Positions 52,435 through 63,394 of a DNA stretch of 64,000 nucleotides are shown here, one piece after another (the stretch's first letter is position 1; each line of letters begins with the position of its first letter). The notes beneath the pieces were generated by a model. The model worked only from the letters and a program-made list of their open reading frames with translations, was not told the origin of the DNA and made no database searches. Source of the stretch: Hyphomicrobiales bacterium (GTDB taxonomy: Bacteria; Pseudomonadota; Alphaproteobacteria; Rhizobiales; Devosiaceae); contig JAIYDI010000020.1 of NCBI GenBank assembly GCA_027487555.1, forward strand, positions 62,001 through 126,000, read 5' to 3'. Made by a program: the position numbers and the translations under genes.

Positions 52435-55400
52435 ATGTCCGTGCCGCAAGTCTCTGAGAGCAATGGAAATTCCTTGTCGCGTGGTGAGGAGGTTCGGAAG
52501 AGCCTGCTCAAGGCGGCGAGCGAACGCATCCTGATCTTTGATGGCGCCTACGGCACGATGGTGCAGCGCCTGAAGCTCGGCGAGGCCGACTATCGCGGCG
52601 AGCGCTTCAAGGACTGGCACATCGATGTCAGGGGCAACAACGACCTACTGAACCTCACGCTGCCCGACGCTATTCGCGACATCCACGTGCAGTACTATCT
52701 GGCGGGCGCAGATATCTGCGAAACCAACACATTCTCGTCGACGGCGATCGTCATGGCCGACTATGGCATGCAGGCCCTCGCCTATGAGCTCAACTACGAA
52801 GGCGCGCGCATCGCCCGCGAGGCCGCCGCCATTGCAGAGACAAAGGATGGCCGGCGCCGCTATGTCGCGGGTTCGCTCGGGCCGCTCAACAAGACGGCGT
52901 CGATGTCCACCGATGTCAACAGCCCAGGCCACCGCAGCGTCACCTTCGACGACATCGTCGAAACCTACGCCGAACAGATCAACGGTCTGATCGATGGCGG
53001 TACCGACCTCCTGCTGTTCGAAACCATCACGGACACGCTCAACACCAAGGCCGGCATCTTCGCCGCCCATCGCATCTTCGAGGAGCGCGGCTTCGAGCTG
53101 CCGGTGATGATCTCGGGCACGATCACCGACCTCTCCGGCCGCACGCTGTCCGGTCAGACACCGACCGCCTTCTGGTACTCCGTGCGCCACGCCAACCCCT
53201 TCACCATCGGGCTCAATTGCGCACTCGGCGCCAATGCGATGCGCGCCCATATCGCCGAGTTGAGCGATGTCGCCGATACCCTGATCTGCGCCTATCCAAA
53301 CGCCGGTCTGCCGAACGAGTTCGGCGGCTATGACGAGACGCCCGAGATGATGGCGCGCCAGCTAGAAGGCTTCGCGCGGGACGGCTTCCTCAACATCGTC
53401 GGCGGCTGCTGCGGCTCGACACCCGACCATATCCACGCCATTGCCGAGGCCGTCACCAAGTACAAGCCGCGCCAGGTGCCCGAAATCGAGCGTCGCCTTC
53501 GGCTCTCGGGCCTGGAGCCCTTCACGCTCACCGACGAAATTCCGTTCGTGAACATCGGCGAGCGCACCAATGTCACTGGCTCGGCGCGTTTCCGCAAGCT
53601 GATCACCGCCGGCGACTATACCGCCGCTCTCGATGTGGCGCGCGATCAAGTGCAGAACGGCGCGCAGATCATCGATATCAACATGGACGAGGGCCTGATC
53701 GACAGCGCCGCCGTCATGCGCGATTTCCTCAACCTGCTTGCTGCCGAGCCGGATATTGCCCGCGTGCCGCTGATGATCGATTCCTCGAAGTTCGAGGTCA
53801 TCGAGGCGGGCCTCAAATGCGTGCAGGGCAAGGCGCTGGTAAATTCCATATCGCTCAAGGAAGGCGAGGAGAAGTTTATAGCTGCCGCCACGCTGGTCCG
53901 TCGCTATGGCGCCGCGGTTGTCGTCATGGCCTTTGACGAGCAAGGGCAGGCCGATAGCTTCGAGCGCAAGGTATCCATCTGCACGCGCGCCTATCGGATC
54001 CTCGTCGACCAGGTGGGTTTCCCACCCGAAGACATCATCTTCGATCCTAATATCTTTGCCGTCGCCACCGGCATAGAGGAGCATGCGGGCTATGGCGTAG
54101 CCTTCATCGAAGCCACTAAGAAAATCCGCGAAGATCTTCCCTACGTTCATATCTCGGGTGGTGTATCCAACCTGTCCTTCTCGTTCCGCGGCAACGAGCC
54201 GGTGCGCGAGGCCATGCATGCCGTGTTCCTCTACCATGCCATCTCGGCGGGTATGGACATGGGCATCGTCAATGCCGGGCAACTCGCGGTTTATGAGTCG
54301 ATTGACAAGGACCTGAGGGAAACTTGCGAGGACGTAATCCTCAACCGTCGCGCCGATTCGACCGAGCGCCTTCTGGACTTGGCCGAGCGATACAAGGGCC
54401 AGGCGGGTGCCGAGCAAAAGGCCAAGGATCTCACCTGGCGTGAAAGGCCTGTCGAGGACCGCATTTCTCATGCTCTCGTCAACGGCATCACCGAGTATAT
54501 CGAGGCTGATACCGAGGAAGCACGCCAAAAGCTGCCGCGTCCGCTCGATGTCATCGAGGGCCCGCTGATGAGCGGCATGAGCGTCGTAGGCGACCTGTTC
54601 GGGTCGGGCAAGATGTTCCTGCCGCAGGTGGTGAAGTCTGCCCGCGTCATGAAGCAGGCCGTGGCGCATCTTCTGCCCTACATGGAAGCCGAAAAGATCG
54701 CCAATGGCGGCGTTGGTGGGCGGCAGTCGGCCGGCAAGGTGCTGATGGCGACCGTGAAGGGCGACGTGCACGATATTGGCAAGAACATCGTTGGCGTTGT
54801 GCTCTCGTGCAACAACTACGAGATCATCGATCTTGGCGTCATGGTGCCGACCCAGAAGATCCTCGACACGGCGATCAAGGAGAAGGTCGACATCATCGGT
54901 CTCTCCGGTCTCATCACGCCATCGCTGGACGAGATGGTGCATGTCGCTTCCGAACTGGAGCGCGAAGGTTTCAGTATCCCGCTGCTGATTGGTGGCGCCA
55001 CCACCAGCCGCGTCCACACGGCAGTGAAGATTGCGCCGCAGTATCACGGCGGGCCTACCGTCCACGTGCATGACGCGAGTCGCGCCGTCGGCGTCGTCTC
55101 GTCTCTCCTGTCCATCGAGCAGCGACCAGCCTATATCGCCGACGTGCGCGCCGAGTACGAGCGGCTGGCTGAAAAGCACAAGCAATCCGAAGCCGACAAG
55201 CAGCGCACGTCACTCGCCGCTGCCCGGGCGAACCGCTACAAGCACGATTGGTCGGCCTATCAGCCGCCCAAGCCTGCCTTCACCGGTACGCGCGTCTTTG
55301 AAAGCTACGATCTCGCCGAGATCGCCCGCTATATCGACTGGACGCCATTCTTCCAGGCCTGGGAACTGAAGGGCCGTTACCCGGCCATTCTCGAAGACAA

Positions 55401-56193
55401 GGACCAGGGGCCGGCCGCGCGCCAGCTCTGGGAAGACGCACAGAAGCTCCTGCGCGAGGTGATCCAGAAGAACTGGTTCCGCCCCAAGGCGATCATCGGA
55501 TTCTGGCACGCCAACCAGGTCGGCGACGACATCCGTCTGTTCACCGACGCTGACCGCAAGGAGCAGCTGGCGACCTTCTTTACGCTCCGCCAGCAATTGG
55601 CGAAATCCGGCAACAAGCCACATATGGCTCTGTCGGATTTCGTCGCGCCGGAGGGCACCGAAGACTACATTGGCGGCTTCGTCGTCACGGCAGGGCTCGA
55701 GGAGAACATCATCGCCGAGCGCTTCGAAAAGCAAAACGACGATTATTCGTCGATTCTCGTGAAGGCGCTCGCCGACCGCTTCGCCGAAGCCTTTGCCGAG
55801 CTGATGCACGAACGCGTACGCAAGGAATTCTGGGGCTATGGCGCCGCCGAGACCTTCGCGCCGCACGAACTGACTGGCGAGCCGTACCAGGGTATTCGTC
55901 CCGCGCCCGGCTATCCTGCGCAGCCGGACCACACCGAGAAGACCACGCTCTTTCACTTGCTCAACGCGAAACAGCGCATCGGCGTCAGCCTTACCGAGAG
56001 CTATGCCATGTGGCCGGGTTCGTCGGTCTCGGGCCTGTATTTCAGCCATCCCGAAAGCTTCTATTTCGGTGTCGCCAAGGTCGAGCGCGACCAGGTGGAG
56101 GATTATGCCAGCCGCAAGGGTATGGCGATCCGCGAGGTCGAGCGCTGGCTCGGCCCCATTCTCAACTACACGCCTAAGGCCGGGGGAGACTGA
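52435..56193 (+). CDS. metH: Cobalamin-dependent methionine synthase
   Basis: 1252 residues in the four-module order. Homocysteine-binding (about 25-350, [10 protein letters not shown], zinc-binding GGCCGS at 323-328), pterin-binding (about 360-620, [13 protein letters not shown]), cobalamin-binding (about 660-890, [14 protein letters not shown] with the cobalt-ligand His779) and AdoMet-binding activation domain (about 910-1250, [15 protein letters not shown]). It methylates homocysteine. A perfect palindrome precedes it. Confidence 0.97.
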   Translation: MSVPQVSESNGNSLSRGEEVRKSLLKAASERILIFDGAYGTMVQRLKLGEADYRGERFKDWHIDVRGNNDLLNLTLPDAIRDIHVQYYLAGADICETNTFSSTAIVMADYGMQALAYELNYEGARIAREAAAIAETKDGRRRYVAGSLGPLNKTASMSTDVNSPGHRSVTFDDIVETYAEQINGLIDGGTDLLLFETITDTLNTKAGIFAAHRIFEERGFELPVMISGTITDLSGRTLSGQTPTAFWYSVRHANPFTIGLNCALGANAMRAHIAELSDVADTLICAYPNAGLPNEFGGYDETPEMMARQLEGFARDGFLNIVGGCCGSTPDHIHAIAEAVTKYKPRQVPEIERRLRLSGLEPFTLTDEIPFVNIGERTNVTGSARFRKLITAGDYTAALDVARDQVQNGAQIIDINMDEGLIDSAAVMRDFLNLLAAEPDIARVPLMIDSSKFEVIEAGLKCVQGKALVNSISLKEGEEKFIAAATLVRRYGAAVVVMAFDEQGQADSFERKVSICTRAYRILVDQVGFPPEDIIFDPNIFAVATGIEEHAGYGVAFIEATKKIREDLPYVHISGGVSNLSFSFRGNEPVREAMHAVFLYHAISAGMDMGIVNAGQLAVYESIDKDLRETCEDVILNRRADSTERLLDLAERYKGQAGAEQKAKDLTWRERPVEDRISHALVNGITEYIEADTEEARQKLPRPLDVIEGPLMSGMSVVGDLFGSGKMFLPQVVKSARVMKQAVAHLLPYMEAEKIANGGVGGRQSAGKVLMATVKGDVHDIGKNIVGVVLSCNNYEIIDLGVMVPTQKILDTAIKEKVDIIGLSGLITPSLDEMVHVASELEREGFSIPLLIGGATTSRVHTAVKIAPQYHGGPTVHVHDASRAVGVVSSLLSIEQRPAYIADVRAEYERLAEKHKQSEADKQRTSLAAARANRYKHDWSAYQPPKPAFTGTRVFESYDLAEIARYIDWTPFFQAWELKGRYPAILEDKDQGPAARQLWEDAQKLLREVIQKNWFRPKAIIGFWHANQVGDDIRLFTDADRKEQLATFFTLRQQLAKSGNKPHMALSDFVAPEGTEDYIGGFVVTAGLEENIIAERFEKQNDDYSSILVKALADRFAEAFAELMHERVRKEFWGYGAAETFAPHELTGEPYQGIRPAPGYPAQPDHTEKTTLFHLLNAKQRIGVSLTESYAMWPGSSVSGLYFSHPESFYFGVAKVERDQVEDYASRKGMAIREVERWLGPILNYTPKAGGD

Positions 56194-56201
56194 GCAAAGC
56201 C

Positions 56202-56564
56202 ATGTCCTCGGCCCCTTTCGCCGCCCTGAAGCAGCCGATCCCGGTGCGCATCGTCGAGGGCGGCGCAGCCCTGACCAGTCCGTCGGACGAGGTGGCACTG
56301 ATCCGCATCGATCGATCGCCGCACGACCATGCCGATGGGCATGCCTGCGTCGCCTGCGATTCGCGCGGCAATATCCGGGTCTTGCTGTTCGAACTGCTCG
56401 AGCGCGTGCGGCGTGGCGGCATGCCCATGCCGCGTGAAGTCGTTGTCGACGCGACGCTCGCCGCCGACCCTGCGGCCCTTCGCGAAGCATTGGTGCCCGG
56501 CCGCCTGCCCGCCCAGGGCCTTCGCGACTTCACCGTCGCGCGCAGCTTTCGCCTGGTGAGCTGA
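56202..56564 (+). CDS. Small protein resembling the middle of a G3E GTPase, no P-loop
   Basis: 120 residues, 8 bases after metH. The region from about 48 to 100 (HACVACDSRGNIRVLLFELL, then PREVVVDATLAADPAAL) follows the G3E/COG0523 pattern CICCxxRxDL...VVIETTGLADPAPV, but there is no P-loop, and one Cys of CxCC is missing (Cys49 and Cys52 remain). Three His at 41, 43 and 47 precede the cysteines. It could bind a metal. Function unknown; the resemblance is by eye. Confidence 0.6.
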   Translation: MSSAPFAALKQPIPVRIVEGGAALTSPSDEVALIRIDRSPHDHADGHACVACDSRGNIRVLLFELLERVRRGGMPMPREVVVDATLAADPAALREALVPGRLPAQGLRDFTVARSFRLVS

Positions 56565-56639
56565 AAGACTCGACTCCACCCCCGTTCAAACCCGGCGCAC
56601 CGCATGCCATAGTCGGTCGCTCAAGAAACGGAGGGCACC

Positions 56640-56954
56640 ATGAGTTCGACCAGTCTGGTGAAAGGCGAGGATGCCGCCGCGGACGTCGGCAGCAAGCTGC
56701 TGCTGCTCGGCGCGATGATCTTCATTATCGGCGTGGTGATCGCGGCCTTGGGCGGCGTCGTGTCCGTCATGGGCATGCTGGGCGGCGGGGCACCGAGTGC
56801 CGCACCTGCCGCCGCCGATGCAGCCGCAGGTGCCGCGCCACCGGCAGGCGGCCCGCCTTTGTGGCTCCTTGGTCTGATCGGCGCTGGAATCGGCGGCGTC
56901 ATCAGCCTTTTGGCCGGATTCATCCTCTCGCGGTCGCATAGCGACGAGACCTGA
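56640..56954 (+). CDS. Small membrane protein with two transmembrane segments
   Basis: 104 residues: hydrophobic segments at about 19-46 and 73-95, with an Ala/Pro/Gly-rich hinge (APAAADAAAGAAPPAGG) between. GGAGGG precedes the ATG. No domain recognised. It is the last gene before a terminator and may continue the metH transcript. Confidence 0.6.
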   Translation: MSSTSLVKGEDAAADVGSKLLLLGAMIFIIGVVIAALGGVVSVMGMLGGGAPSAAPAAADAAAGAAPPAGGPPLWLLGLIGAGIGGVISLLAGFILSRSHSDET

Positions 56955-56975
56955 GGCGTCCGGGTCTGGGGCAAA

Positions 56976-57003
56976 GAAAAAGCCCGCTTTCGCGGGCTTC
57001 TTT
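56976..57003. terminator. Bidirectional rho-independent terminator
   Basis: An 8-bp stem AAGCCCGC / GCGGGCTT with loop TTTC. T-rich tracts follow on both sides (CTTTCT on the plus strand, TTTTTCTTTG on the minus strand), so it can end both the small membrane protein transcript and the tRNA-Leu transcript. Confidence 0.85.
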
Positions 57004-57023
57004 CTGGTCCCAAGCGGGCCAGA

Positions 57024-57108
57024 TGGTGCGGTCGAGAAGACTCGAACTTCCACGCCTTGCGGCACAGCGACCTCAACGCTGCGCGTCTACCAATTCCGCC
57101 ACGACCGC
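57024..57108 (-). tRNA. tRNA-Leu (anticodon GAG)
   Basis: The minus strand folds as a class II tRNA: acceptor stem GCGGTCG / CGACCGC, anticodon stem CAGCG / CGCTG with loop TTGAGGT (anticodon GAG), a long variable arm (TGCCGCAAGGCG), and T-loop GTTCGAGTC, with an encoded 3' CCA. Length 85 with CCA. Confidence 0.95.
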
Positions 57109-57214
57109 ACGTCTGTGGTAGGAGCTTCATCTCATCGACGAAGCGAGGCAGCGTGTAGCAACGAAGCCGGACGGGTGCAAGCGGATAATTCGGTCTCCGC
57201 GACATTCGTCGTAA

Positions 57215-57448
57215 CTAGCTGCGACGACGCAGCTTTTCCGTTATCTCCACACTCAGTCGGCCTTCGTCGATCTTGACGTCGCCCATAGCTACAAGCGTGT
57301 TGTTGGCATATACGCGCATCTTGTCGGCCTCGGTGGTATCAAGTTCGATCACTGCGCCGCGGCCCATGCGCAGCAAATGGTGGATGGGCATGGTCGCTGC
57401 GCCGAGCTCCACCGTGATATCGACTTCAATATTCTCGAGCGTGTTCAT
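57215..57448 (-). CDS. Lone SpoA-domain (FliM/FliN C-terminal-like) protein
   Basis: 77 residues spanning a single SpoA/FliN domain ([57 protein letters not shown]). FliN forms the flagellar C-ring and related proteins serve type III secretion. No other flagellar or secretion gene is nearby. It is shorter than most FliN proteins, lacking an N-terminal extension. Divergent from lipB. Confidence 0.85.
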   Translation of the reverse strand: MNTLENIEVDITVELGAATMPIHHLLRMGRGAVIELDTTEADKMRVYANNTLVAMGDVKIDEGRLSVEITEKLRRRS

Positions 57449-57509
57449 ATATGAGCTGCCAAATGGCCGACCTGAATCGCCGGTCCCCAGTCTTCACCAT
57501 GAGGGGCCC

Positions 57510-58247
57510 ATGCTTACCGAAACGTTAACAGCCGTCCCGGAATGCGACACTGGATCGAAGCTGATCCGGGCCGATGGGGTTCCCACCGCCTGGATGGTAA
57601 CCGATTCTCTCGTGCCCTATCCGGAAGCGCTGGAGGCAATGCGGGCCCGCGCTGCGGCCATTGCAGAGGGAACGGCAGGCGAACTCGTCTGGCTGCTGGA
57701 GCATCCACCGCTCTACACCGCCGGCACGTCTGCCAACCCGGTCGACCTGATCGAGCCCGGCCGCTTCCCCGTTTACAATGCCGGGCGGGGCGGGCAATAC
57801 ACCTACCATGGGCCAGGCCAGCGGGTGGTCTATTTCATGCTCGATCTGCGCCAGCGGGGACGCGACGTGCGTTGCCTCGTGCAGGGACTTGAGGGGCTGA
57901 TCATAGACACGCTTGCGGCCTTCAACATCAAGGGCGAGCGCCGCGAGGGGCGGATTGGCGTCTGGGTCGCGCGTCCCGACAAGGGCGTCCTGCGCGAGGA
58001 CAAGATCGCGGCAATCGGCGTGCGCGTGTCACGTTGGGTCAGTTTCCACGGCATCGCGATCAACGTGGCGCCCGACCTGGGGCATTTTGGCGGCATAGTC
58101 CCCTGCGGCATTTCCGACCAGGGCGTCACGAGCCTGCTTGATATGGGGCATATTGTCAGCCTCGCCGAAGTCGATTCGGTGTTGCGTGCGATGTTCGTGC
58201 GCCGTTTCGGCCCGGCGACAGCAGATATCAGTGGGGGGATTGCCTAA
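57510..58247 (+). CDS. lipB: Octanoyl-ACP:protein N-octanoyltransferase
   Basis: 245 residues. [19 protein letters not shown] (substrate-binding), the catalytic Lys in [10 protein letters not shown] and the catalytic Cys in [15 protein letters not shown]. It attaches octanoate to lipoyl domains, the substrate of LipA encoded at 10.9 kb. ATG 57510 with GAGGGG three bases before is chosen; a much longer frame upstream is not supported. Confidence 0.95.
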   Translation: MLTETLTAVPECDTGSKLIRADGVPTAWMVTDSLVPYPEALEAMRARAAAIAEGTAGELVWLLEHPPLYTAGTSANPVDLIEPGRFPVYNAGRGGQYTYHGPGQRVVYFMLDLRQRGRDVRCLVQGLEGLIIDTLAAFNIKGERREGRIGVWVARPDKGVLREDKIAAIGVRVSRWVSFHGIAINVAPDLGHFGGIVPCGISDQGVTSLLDMGHIVSLAEVDSVLRAMFVRRFGPATADISGGIA

Positions 58248-58301
58248 CGGCGCCGCCCCCTTCATTCTTGCTCGTCAGGTGCGCATGCAAAGGGGTATGG
58301 A

Positions 58302-58688
58302 ATGACTTTCGACGATCTGAAGAAAATCTTCATGGGCCCCACCCTGTTCCGGCTCGACACCATCCTGTCGCCGCGGCTGGTTCCCATTCTGTATGCAACA
58401 GGCCTCGCCGCTCTCTTGCTCTGGGCTGTCACCCATCTCTTCGCCACCTTCGGCCACAATTTCGGCGATGGGCTCTGGGGGCTGCTAGAGATCGTCGTTT
58501 TTGGCCTCCTGGGCCTGATCATACTGCGCGTCGTCTGCGAGTTCCTGCTGGTCTGGTTCAAGGTGAACGAGTCGGCAGCAAGGTCGGTTTCGCTCGCGCG
58601 CATCTCCCGGCCCCTGACGGACGAGGTGCGTGATGCACTTCACGATATCGCAGATGACGACGAGACCGAGGGTGGCGTGCGGCCGTAA
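58302..58688 (+). CDS. DUF4282 family membrane protein
   Basis: 128 residues. MTFDDLKKIFMGPTLFRLD followed by two transmembrane segments at about 26-48 and 61-83 matches the DUF4282 pattern; the acidic C-terminus is cytoplasmic by the positive-inside rule. Function unknown. Lies 54 bases after lipB. Confidence 0.75.
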   Translation: MTFDDLKKIFMGPTLFRLDTILSPRLVPILYATGLAALLLWAVTHLFATFGHNFGDGLWGLLEIVVFGLLGLIILRVVCEFLLVWFKVNESAARSVSLARISRPLTDEVRDALHDIADDDETEGGVRP

Positions 58689-58739
58689 GGGGACCAAGGC
58701 GATCCAGGCAAGTTGTGCCGGGATCGCTCATTTGGCGGA

Positions 58740-59159
58740 TCAGGCAGCTGCCGATGCCATTCCACCCTTGCCAAGCTTTTCGTCGAGGTTCCAGGCTCCG
58801 GGACCGGAAAAGACGAGATACAGGAAGAAGAAGCAGAACAGGATGGAGGCGTCGCCACCATTGTTTACCGGGTACAGGCTGGCGGGCGCGTGGAATATCC
58901 AGTAGGCGACCGCCATCTGGCCGGAGAGCACGAACGCCACCGGACGGGTGAACAGGCCCACGAGCAGCAGCAGCCCGCCCACCAGTTCCAGCACGCCCCC
59001 GATGCCGAACAGCGACAAGAGCGGTACAGGTCCTGGCATCTGGCCCATTGGGAAGGCGAAGAGCTTCTGTGTTCCATGCAGGAGGAACAGCAGGGCCGCT
59101 ACGATGCGGAGAACGGCGAGCGCCTGCGGCGCGAAGCGATTGAGAGTTTCGGTATTCAT
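58740..59159 (-). CDS. DoxX family membrane protein
   Basis: 139 residues with four hydrophobic segments and the DoxX pattern (ALAVLRIVAALLFLLHGTQK, FGIGGVLELVGGLLLLVGLF, FFFLYLVFSGPGAWNLDEKL). ATG 59159 (MNTETLNR) is chosen; the ORF extends upstream without support. Divergent from rimO. Function unclear; some relatives are linked to redox stress. Confidence 0.85.
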   Translation of the reverse strand: MNTETLNRFAPQALAVLRIVAALLFLLHGTQKLFAFPMGQMPGPVPLLSLFGIGGVLELVGGLLLLVGLFTRPVAFVLSGQMAVAYWIFHAPASLYPVNNGGDASILFCFFFLYLVFSGPGAWNLDEKLGKGGMASAAA

Positions 59160-59365
59160 GTCGGTTACTCGATTTCGTCGCCCTGGGAGATGGACGCCGA
59201 ACAGTTCAAAAAGATTGGTGTCGCTTTCGTCAACAGTTTCGCGAGGCAACCACGCTTTCGTGAAGATTGGTCAACAGCCCTGCCCTGCTTCCATCGCATA
59301 AAGGCGATCATTGCTTTTTTTCACCATCGGCGTATGACCCCGGCTGAAATTCGTCAAAGAGACAC

Positions 59366-60697
59366 ATGACAGCGCAACCCAAGATCGGCCTGGTCAGCCT
59401 CGGCTGCCCCAAGGCCCTCGTCGATTCCGAACGCATCCTCACCACCTTGCGCGCGCAGGGCTATTCGTTCTCGCGCGACTACCAGGGCTCGGACATCGTC
59501 ATCGTCAACACCTGCGGCTTCCTCGACAGCGCCAAGAAGGAAAGCCTCGAAGCTATCGGCGAGGCCATCGGCGAAAACGGCAGGGTCATCGTCACCGGTT
59601 GCCTTGGTGTCGAGGAACAGTTGATCCGCGACACGCACCCATCGGTGCTCGCGGTCACCGGGCCGCACCAGTACGAGGCCGTGGTCAGTGCCGTGCATGA
59701 CCACCTGCCGCCGGTGCCCAACAAGTTTCTTGATCTCGTGCCAGAGGCGGGGCTGCGCCTCACGCCCAAGCACTACGCCTATTTGAAGATTTCGGAGGGC
59801 TGCAACAATCGCTGCAGCTTCTGCATCATCCCGCAGATCCGCGGCGACCTTGTGTCCCGCCCGATCGCCAGCGTGCTCTACGAAGCAGAGCGGCTCGTTC
59901 AGTCGGGCGTCAAGGAAATCCTCGTCATTTCGCAGGACACCTCGGCCTATGGCGTCGATCTCAAGTACGCGACGTCGAAGTATCGCGGGCAGGACGTGCC
60001 TGCGAAGTTCCACAATCTTGCCGAGGAGATGGGCAAGCTCGGGGTCTGGGTGCGCATGCACTATGTCTACCCCTACCCGCATGTCGACAGTGTCATTCCG
60101 CTGATGGCGGAGGGCAAGATCCTACCCTACCTCGATATTCCCTTCCAGCACGCCTCGCCCTCTGTGCTGAAGGCCATGCGCCGGCCGGCCAACCAGGAAA
60201 AGACCCTCGACCGGATCAAGTCCTGGCGCGCCATTGCACCCGATCTCGCCATCCGCTCGAATTTCATCGTCGGCTTCCCCGGTGAAACAGAAGACGATTT
60301 CGAGTTCCTGCTCGATTGGCTCGAGGAAGCGGAGATCGATCGTATTGGCTGCTTCGAGTACGAACCTGTTACAGGCGCTACCGCAGCGGCCGACGATGTG
60401 CCGCCCGAGCTCAAGCGCGAGCGCTATGAACGGCTGATGGAAGTTGCGCAGGATATCTCCGCGCATGTGCTGGAAAAGAAGATCGGCCGTACTATCGACG
60501 TGCTGGTCGACGACGTCGACCCCGGCGCAGGACGCGCCATTGGCCGCAGTCAGTGGGATGCTCCCGAAATCGATGGTGCGGTGATCATCCACGAAGCCGA
60601 TGGTATCAAGCCAGGCGACATGGTCACCGTGCGCGTTACGGAATCGGATGAATATGATCTCTTCGGCGTGCCGGAAGCGCTTGCTCAGAAGGCGTGA
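59366..60697 (+). CDS. rimO: Ribosomal protein S12 methylthiotransferase
   Basis: 443 residues. N-terminal UPF0004 domain with three Cys ([27 protein letters not shown]), radical SAM motif CNNRCSFC, and a C-terminal TRAM domain (about 375-440). SLGCPKxxVDS near the N-terminus separates RimO from MiaB. It methylthiolates Asp88 of S12 (E. coli numbering). Confidence 0.95.
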   Translation: MTAQPKIGLVSLGCPKALVDSERILTTLRAQGYSFSRDYQGSDIVIVNTCGFLDSAKKESLEAIGEAIGENGRVIVTGCLGVEEQLIRDTHPSVLAVTGPHQYEAVVSAVHDHLPPVPNKFLDLVPEAGLRLTPKHYAYLKISEGCNNRCSFCIIPQIRGDLVSRPIASVLYEAERLVQSGVKEILVISQDTSAYGVDLKYATSKYRGQDVPAKFHNLAEEMGKLGVWVRMHYVYPYPHVDSVIPLMAEGKILPYLDIPFQHASPSVLKAMRRPANQEKTLDRIKSWRAIAPDLAIRSNFIVGFPGETEDDFEFLLDWLEEAEIDRIGCFEYEPVTGATAAADDVPPELKRERYERLMEVAQDISAHVLEKKIGRTIDVLVDDVDPGAGRAIGRSQWDAPEIDGAVIIHEADGIKPGDMVTVRVTESDEYDLFGVPEALAQKA

Positions 60698-60717
60698 TGA
60701 CCGAGCGCATTGCGTTC

Positions 60718-60756
60718 ATTGCCCTCGTGGTGCGACAGGCTCACCATGAGGGCAAT
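60718..60756. repeat. REP-like palindrome, copy 1
   Basis: A 15-bp stem (ATTGCCCTCGTGGTG / CACCATGAGGGCAAT, one mismatch) around a 9-base loop. The loop read on the minus strand is AGCCTGTCG, shared with copy 2 at 60830-60866 in the opposite orientation. It resembles the common alphaproteobacterial intergenic palindrome family with a GAGCCTGTCGA core. Confidence 0.8.
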
Positions 60757-60829
60757 CAAAAACCCGTCCAGACACAGGGCCCCTCACTGACCTGCTGCCC
60801 TTGACCTGCACTTACCTCACCTGAGCCTA

Positions 60830-60866
60830 CCGACCTCATCCTGAGCCTCTCGAAGGACGAGGTCGG
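60830..60866. repeat. REP-like palindrome, copy 2 (inverted relative to copy 1)
   Basis: A 13-bp stem (CCGACCTCATCCT / AGGACGAGGTCGG, one mismatch) with loop GAGCCTCTCGA, the same core as copy 1 read on the other strand. The pair fills most of the rimO-ferredoxin gap (both genes converge here). Confidence 0.8.
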
Positions 60867-60886
60867 AATCGCAAACTCGGAGCAAT

Positions 60887-61204
60887 TTACTGCCGGGCAC
60901 TCTGCGCCAGCGTCACCTTCAGCCCGTCGAGTTCGTCAGAGAGCAGAATCTGGCAGCTGAGCCGCGAGTTCGGCTTCACGTCCGGCGCCGTATAGAGCAG
61001 GTCGTCCTCGTCGTCGGTCTTCGGTGTCAGCTTCCAGAGCCAGGCCTCGTCCACGTAGACGTGGCAAGTCGCGCATGCGCAGGCGCCGCCGCATTCGGCC
61101 TTGATGTTCAGCCCCCAGTCGCGGATCACTTCCATCACCCGCCAGCCATCGAGCCCTTCGAGCTCGTGTTCGGCTCCGTCTTGGTCGGTGACGAGGATCT
61201 TCAT
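60887..61204 (-). CDS. [2Fe-2S] ferredoxin, adrenodoxin type
   Basis: 105 residues. Cluster ligands in AECGGACACATCHVYVD (three Cys) and a fourth in SRLSCQILLSDEL. This is the adrenodoxin/putidaredoxin-type fold used with cytochromes P450 or iron-sulfur assembly. Partner not visible nearby. Confidence 0.92.
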   Translation of the reverse strand: MKILVTDQDGAEHELEGLDGWRVMEVIRDWGLNIKAECGGACACATCHVYVDEAWLWKLTPKTDDEDDLLYTAPDVKPNSRLSCQILLSDELDGLKVTLAQSARQ

Positions 61205-61277
61205 CTGCGGGGCGTGTCCAGTTCAGGAAAAGTTGTGGCTCCTTACACGAGCCTTGCCACAGGGCCAAGCCCTGCCC

Positions 61278-62051
61278 TCAGTTGCCAAAGGCCAGCGCCA
61301 TCTCATCAACCAGTCGATGGTCGGCGATATCGAGCATGAGCGGCGTCACCGACACTGCATTACCATGCACCACTGCATGGAAGTCGTTCGCCGGGTCAAG
61401 CGGGGTTGGCGTTTCAGGAATGGCGATGAAGAACTTGCCCACGTTGTCGCTCGGATAATACGCCATCGGCGAGCGTGAAAAGCGCTGGAATGGCAGTACG
61501 CGGATGCCGGTCACTGCGTCTGTCGGGCAGAACGGCATGTTGACGTTGAAATATACATCGCGCCGCGCCACCGTCTCCCAAAGGACGCGGATCACCTGCG
61601 GCCCGAAGCGGCGCGTATTGGCCCAGACGAGGCTGCCGCCATGGTCGTAGTCGATGCCCTGGCTGATACCGATGCCGAGCGCGCCATGCAGGGCGCCTTC
61701 GCGCGCCCCGCCCACCGTACCGGAGCAGTAGAGAATATCGCCGAGATTCTGGCCGTTATTGACGCCAGAGAGCACGATATCCGGCTGGTGCGTGCGGCAG
61801 ACATGCGTCATGCCCGCCACCACGCAGTCCGCGGGCGATCCGCCGACAACCGCGAAAACCTTGGCCTCGCGCTGGTCGAGTTCCAGCTCGCGCCCGAAGG
61901 TGAAGCGGTGCGAGGCGCCAGACTGGTTGTCCCCCGGCGCCACTACCCACACATCATCGCTCAGCGTCGCCGCGATCTCCCGCATCACCGCGATGCCTGG
62001 CGCGTCGACGCCATCGTCATTGGTGATCAGGATGCGGGGCTTGCTGCTCAC
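61278..62051 (-). CDS. surE: 5'-nucleotidase SurE
   Basis: 257 residues: [14 protein letters not shown] (metal-binding Asp-Asp), [19 protein letters not shown] and [20 protein letters not shown]. Hydrolyses nucleoside monophosphates. The start is GTG at 62051, overlapping the serS stop by four bases (GTGA), so the two are translationally coupled. Confidence 0.95.
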   Translation of the reverse strand: MSSKPRILITNDDGVDAPGIAVMREIAATLSDDVWVVAPGDNQSGASHRFTFGRELELDQREAKVFAVVGGSPADCVVAGMTHVCRTHQPDIVLSGVNNGQNLGDILYCSGTVGGAREGALHGALGIGISQGIDYDHGGSLVWANTRRFGPQVIRVLWETVARRDVYFNVNMPFCPTDAVTGIRVLPFQRFSRSPMAYYPSDNVGKFFIAIPETPTPLDPANDFHAVVHGNAVSVTPLMLDIADHRLVDEMALAFGN

Positions 62052-63373
62052 GATCGGCCGCCGATCGAGGTCAGGCCCTTCATGTAGGCTTGCAGCACGT
62101 CGGGGATGGCCACCGAGCCATCTTCCTGCTGGTAGTTTTCCATCACCGCAATGAGAGCCCGGCCGACCGCGACACCCGAGCCATTGAGCGTATGCACATG
62201 GCGCACCTTGCCGTCCTTGTCTCGGTACCTCGCGTCCATGCGGCGCGCCTGGAAGTCGCCACACACCGACACCGACGAGATTTCGCGGTAGGTGTCCTGC
62301 CCCGGCAGCCACGCTTCGAGGTCGTAGGTCTTCTGCGCGCCGAAACCCATGTCACCTGTACACAGCGTCACCACGCGATAGTGAATGCCGAGCTGCTTCA
62401 GGACGTCCTCGGCGTCCGCCAGCATCTTCTCGTGTTCGTCACGCGACGCATCGGGCGTCGTGATCGCCACCATCTCTACCTTGTGGAACTGGTGCTGGCG
62501 CAGCATGCCGCGCGTATCGCGACCGGCAGACCCGGCTTCCGAGCGAAAGCAGGGGGTCAGCGCCGTCAACCGCATCGGCAGTTCGGCTTCCGACAGGATC
62601 GACTCACGCACAAAGTTGGTCAGCGGCACTTCGGCAGTGGGAATCAGAGCTAGCCGGCTTTCGCCGTGCGGCACAAAGAACAGGTCTTCCTCAAACTTCG
62701 GCAGCTGGTTAGTGCCGTAGAGCGCTTCGTCGCGCACAAGGTATGGCGGGTTCACCTCGGTATAGCCATGCGCATCGACATGCAGGTCGAGCATGAACTG
62801 CCCGATGGCCCGCTCTAGCCGCGCCAGCTGGCTCTTCAGCACCACGAAGCGCGCGCCGGAAAGCTTTGCCGCAACTTCGAAATCCATCTGGCCCATGGCT
62901 TCGCCGGTTTCAAAATGCTCCTTCGGCTTGAAGCTGAAGCTCGGCTTGGCCGGACGCCCCTTGGCAGCGGCTGCCGCCGTTCCGTTGGGCCCGAAATATT
63001 CGACATTGTCGTGCTCGTCGGCGCCAACCGGCACCTCATCGAGCGGAATGTTCGGCAGCACGGCAAGCGCCGCACGGAGCTTGTCCTCGGCCTCCTTGCG
63101 CTTCGCCTCGCCCGTCTGCACCACATCCTTCAGGTGCGCGACTTCTTCGAGCAGCGCCTGAGCCTTGGCTTCGTCCTTCTGGGCCTTGGCCTGGCCGATC
63201 TGCTTCGACAGCGAATTGCGCTTCGCCTGCGCCTCTTCGACTTCGCCGATCACGGCGCGGCGCGCGTCATCGAGCGCGATCAGCTCGGAACTGGAAAACG
63301 GCACGTTCTTGCGGCCCTTGAGCGCCGTGTCGAAGGCCGCGGGGTTGGCTTTGATCCAGTTGATGTCGAGCAT
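62048..63373 (-). CDS. serS: Seryl-tRNA synthetase
   Basis: 441 residues. N-terminal coiled-coil tRNA-binding arm (about 30-105), class II motif 2 [21 protein letters not shown] (shown in part), motif 3 near [22 protein letters not shown] 63373 ([11 protein letters not shown]). The 5' region holds a nested hairpin (63395-63438). Overlaps surE by four bases. Confidence 0.96.
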   Translation of the reverse strand: MLDINWIKANPAAFDTALKGRKNVPFSSSELIALDDARRAVIGEVEEAQAKRNSLSKQIGQAKAQKDEAKAQALLEEVAHLKDVVQTGEAKRKEAEDKLRAALAVLPNIPLDEVPVGADEHDNVEYFGPNGTAAAAAKGRPAKPSFSFKPKEHFETGEAMGQMDFEVAAKLSGARFVVLKSQLARLERAIGQFMLDLHVDAHGYTEVNPPYLVRDEALYGTNQLPKFEEDLFFVPHGESRLALIPTAEVPLTNFVRESILSEAELPMRLTALTPCFRSEAGSAGRDTRGMLRQHQFHKVEMVAITTPDASRDEHEKMLADAEDVLKQLGIHYRVVTLCTGDMGFGAQKTYDLEAWLPGQDTYREISSVSVCGDFQARRMDARYRDKDGKVRHVHTLNGSGVAVGRALIAVMENYQQEDGSVAIPDVLQAYMKGLTSIGGRS

Positions 63374-63394
63374 TCTTGCCTCGGATGCAGGAAG

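Noticed and set aside
53362-55185. 607-codon open frame on the minus strand inside metH
   Set aside because: It is fully antisense to the conserved metH gene and has no domain pattern; long antisense frames are a common by-product of high GC coding sequence.
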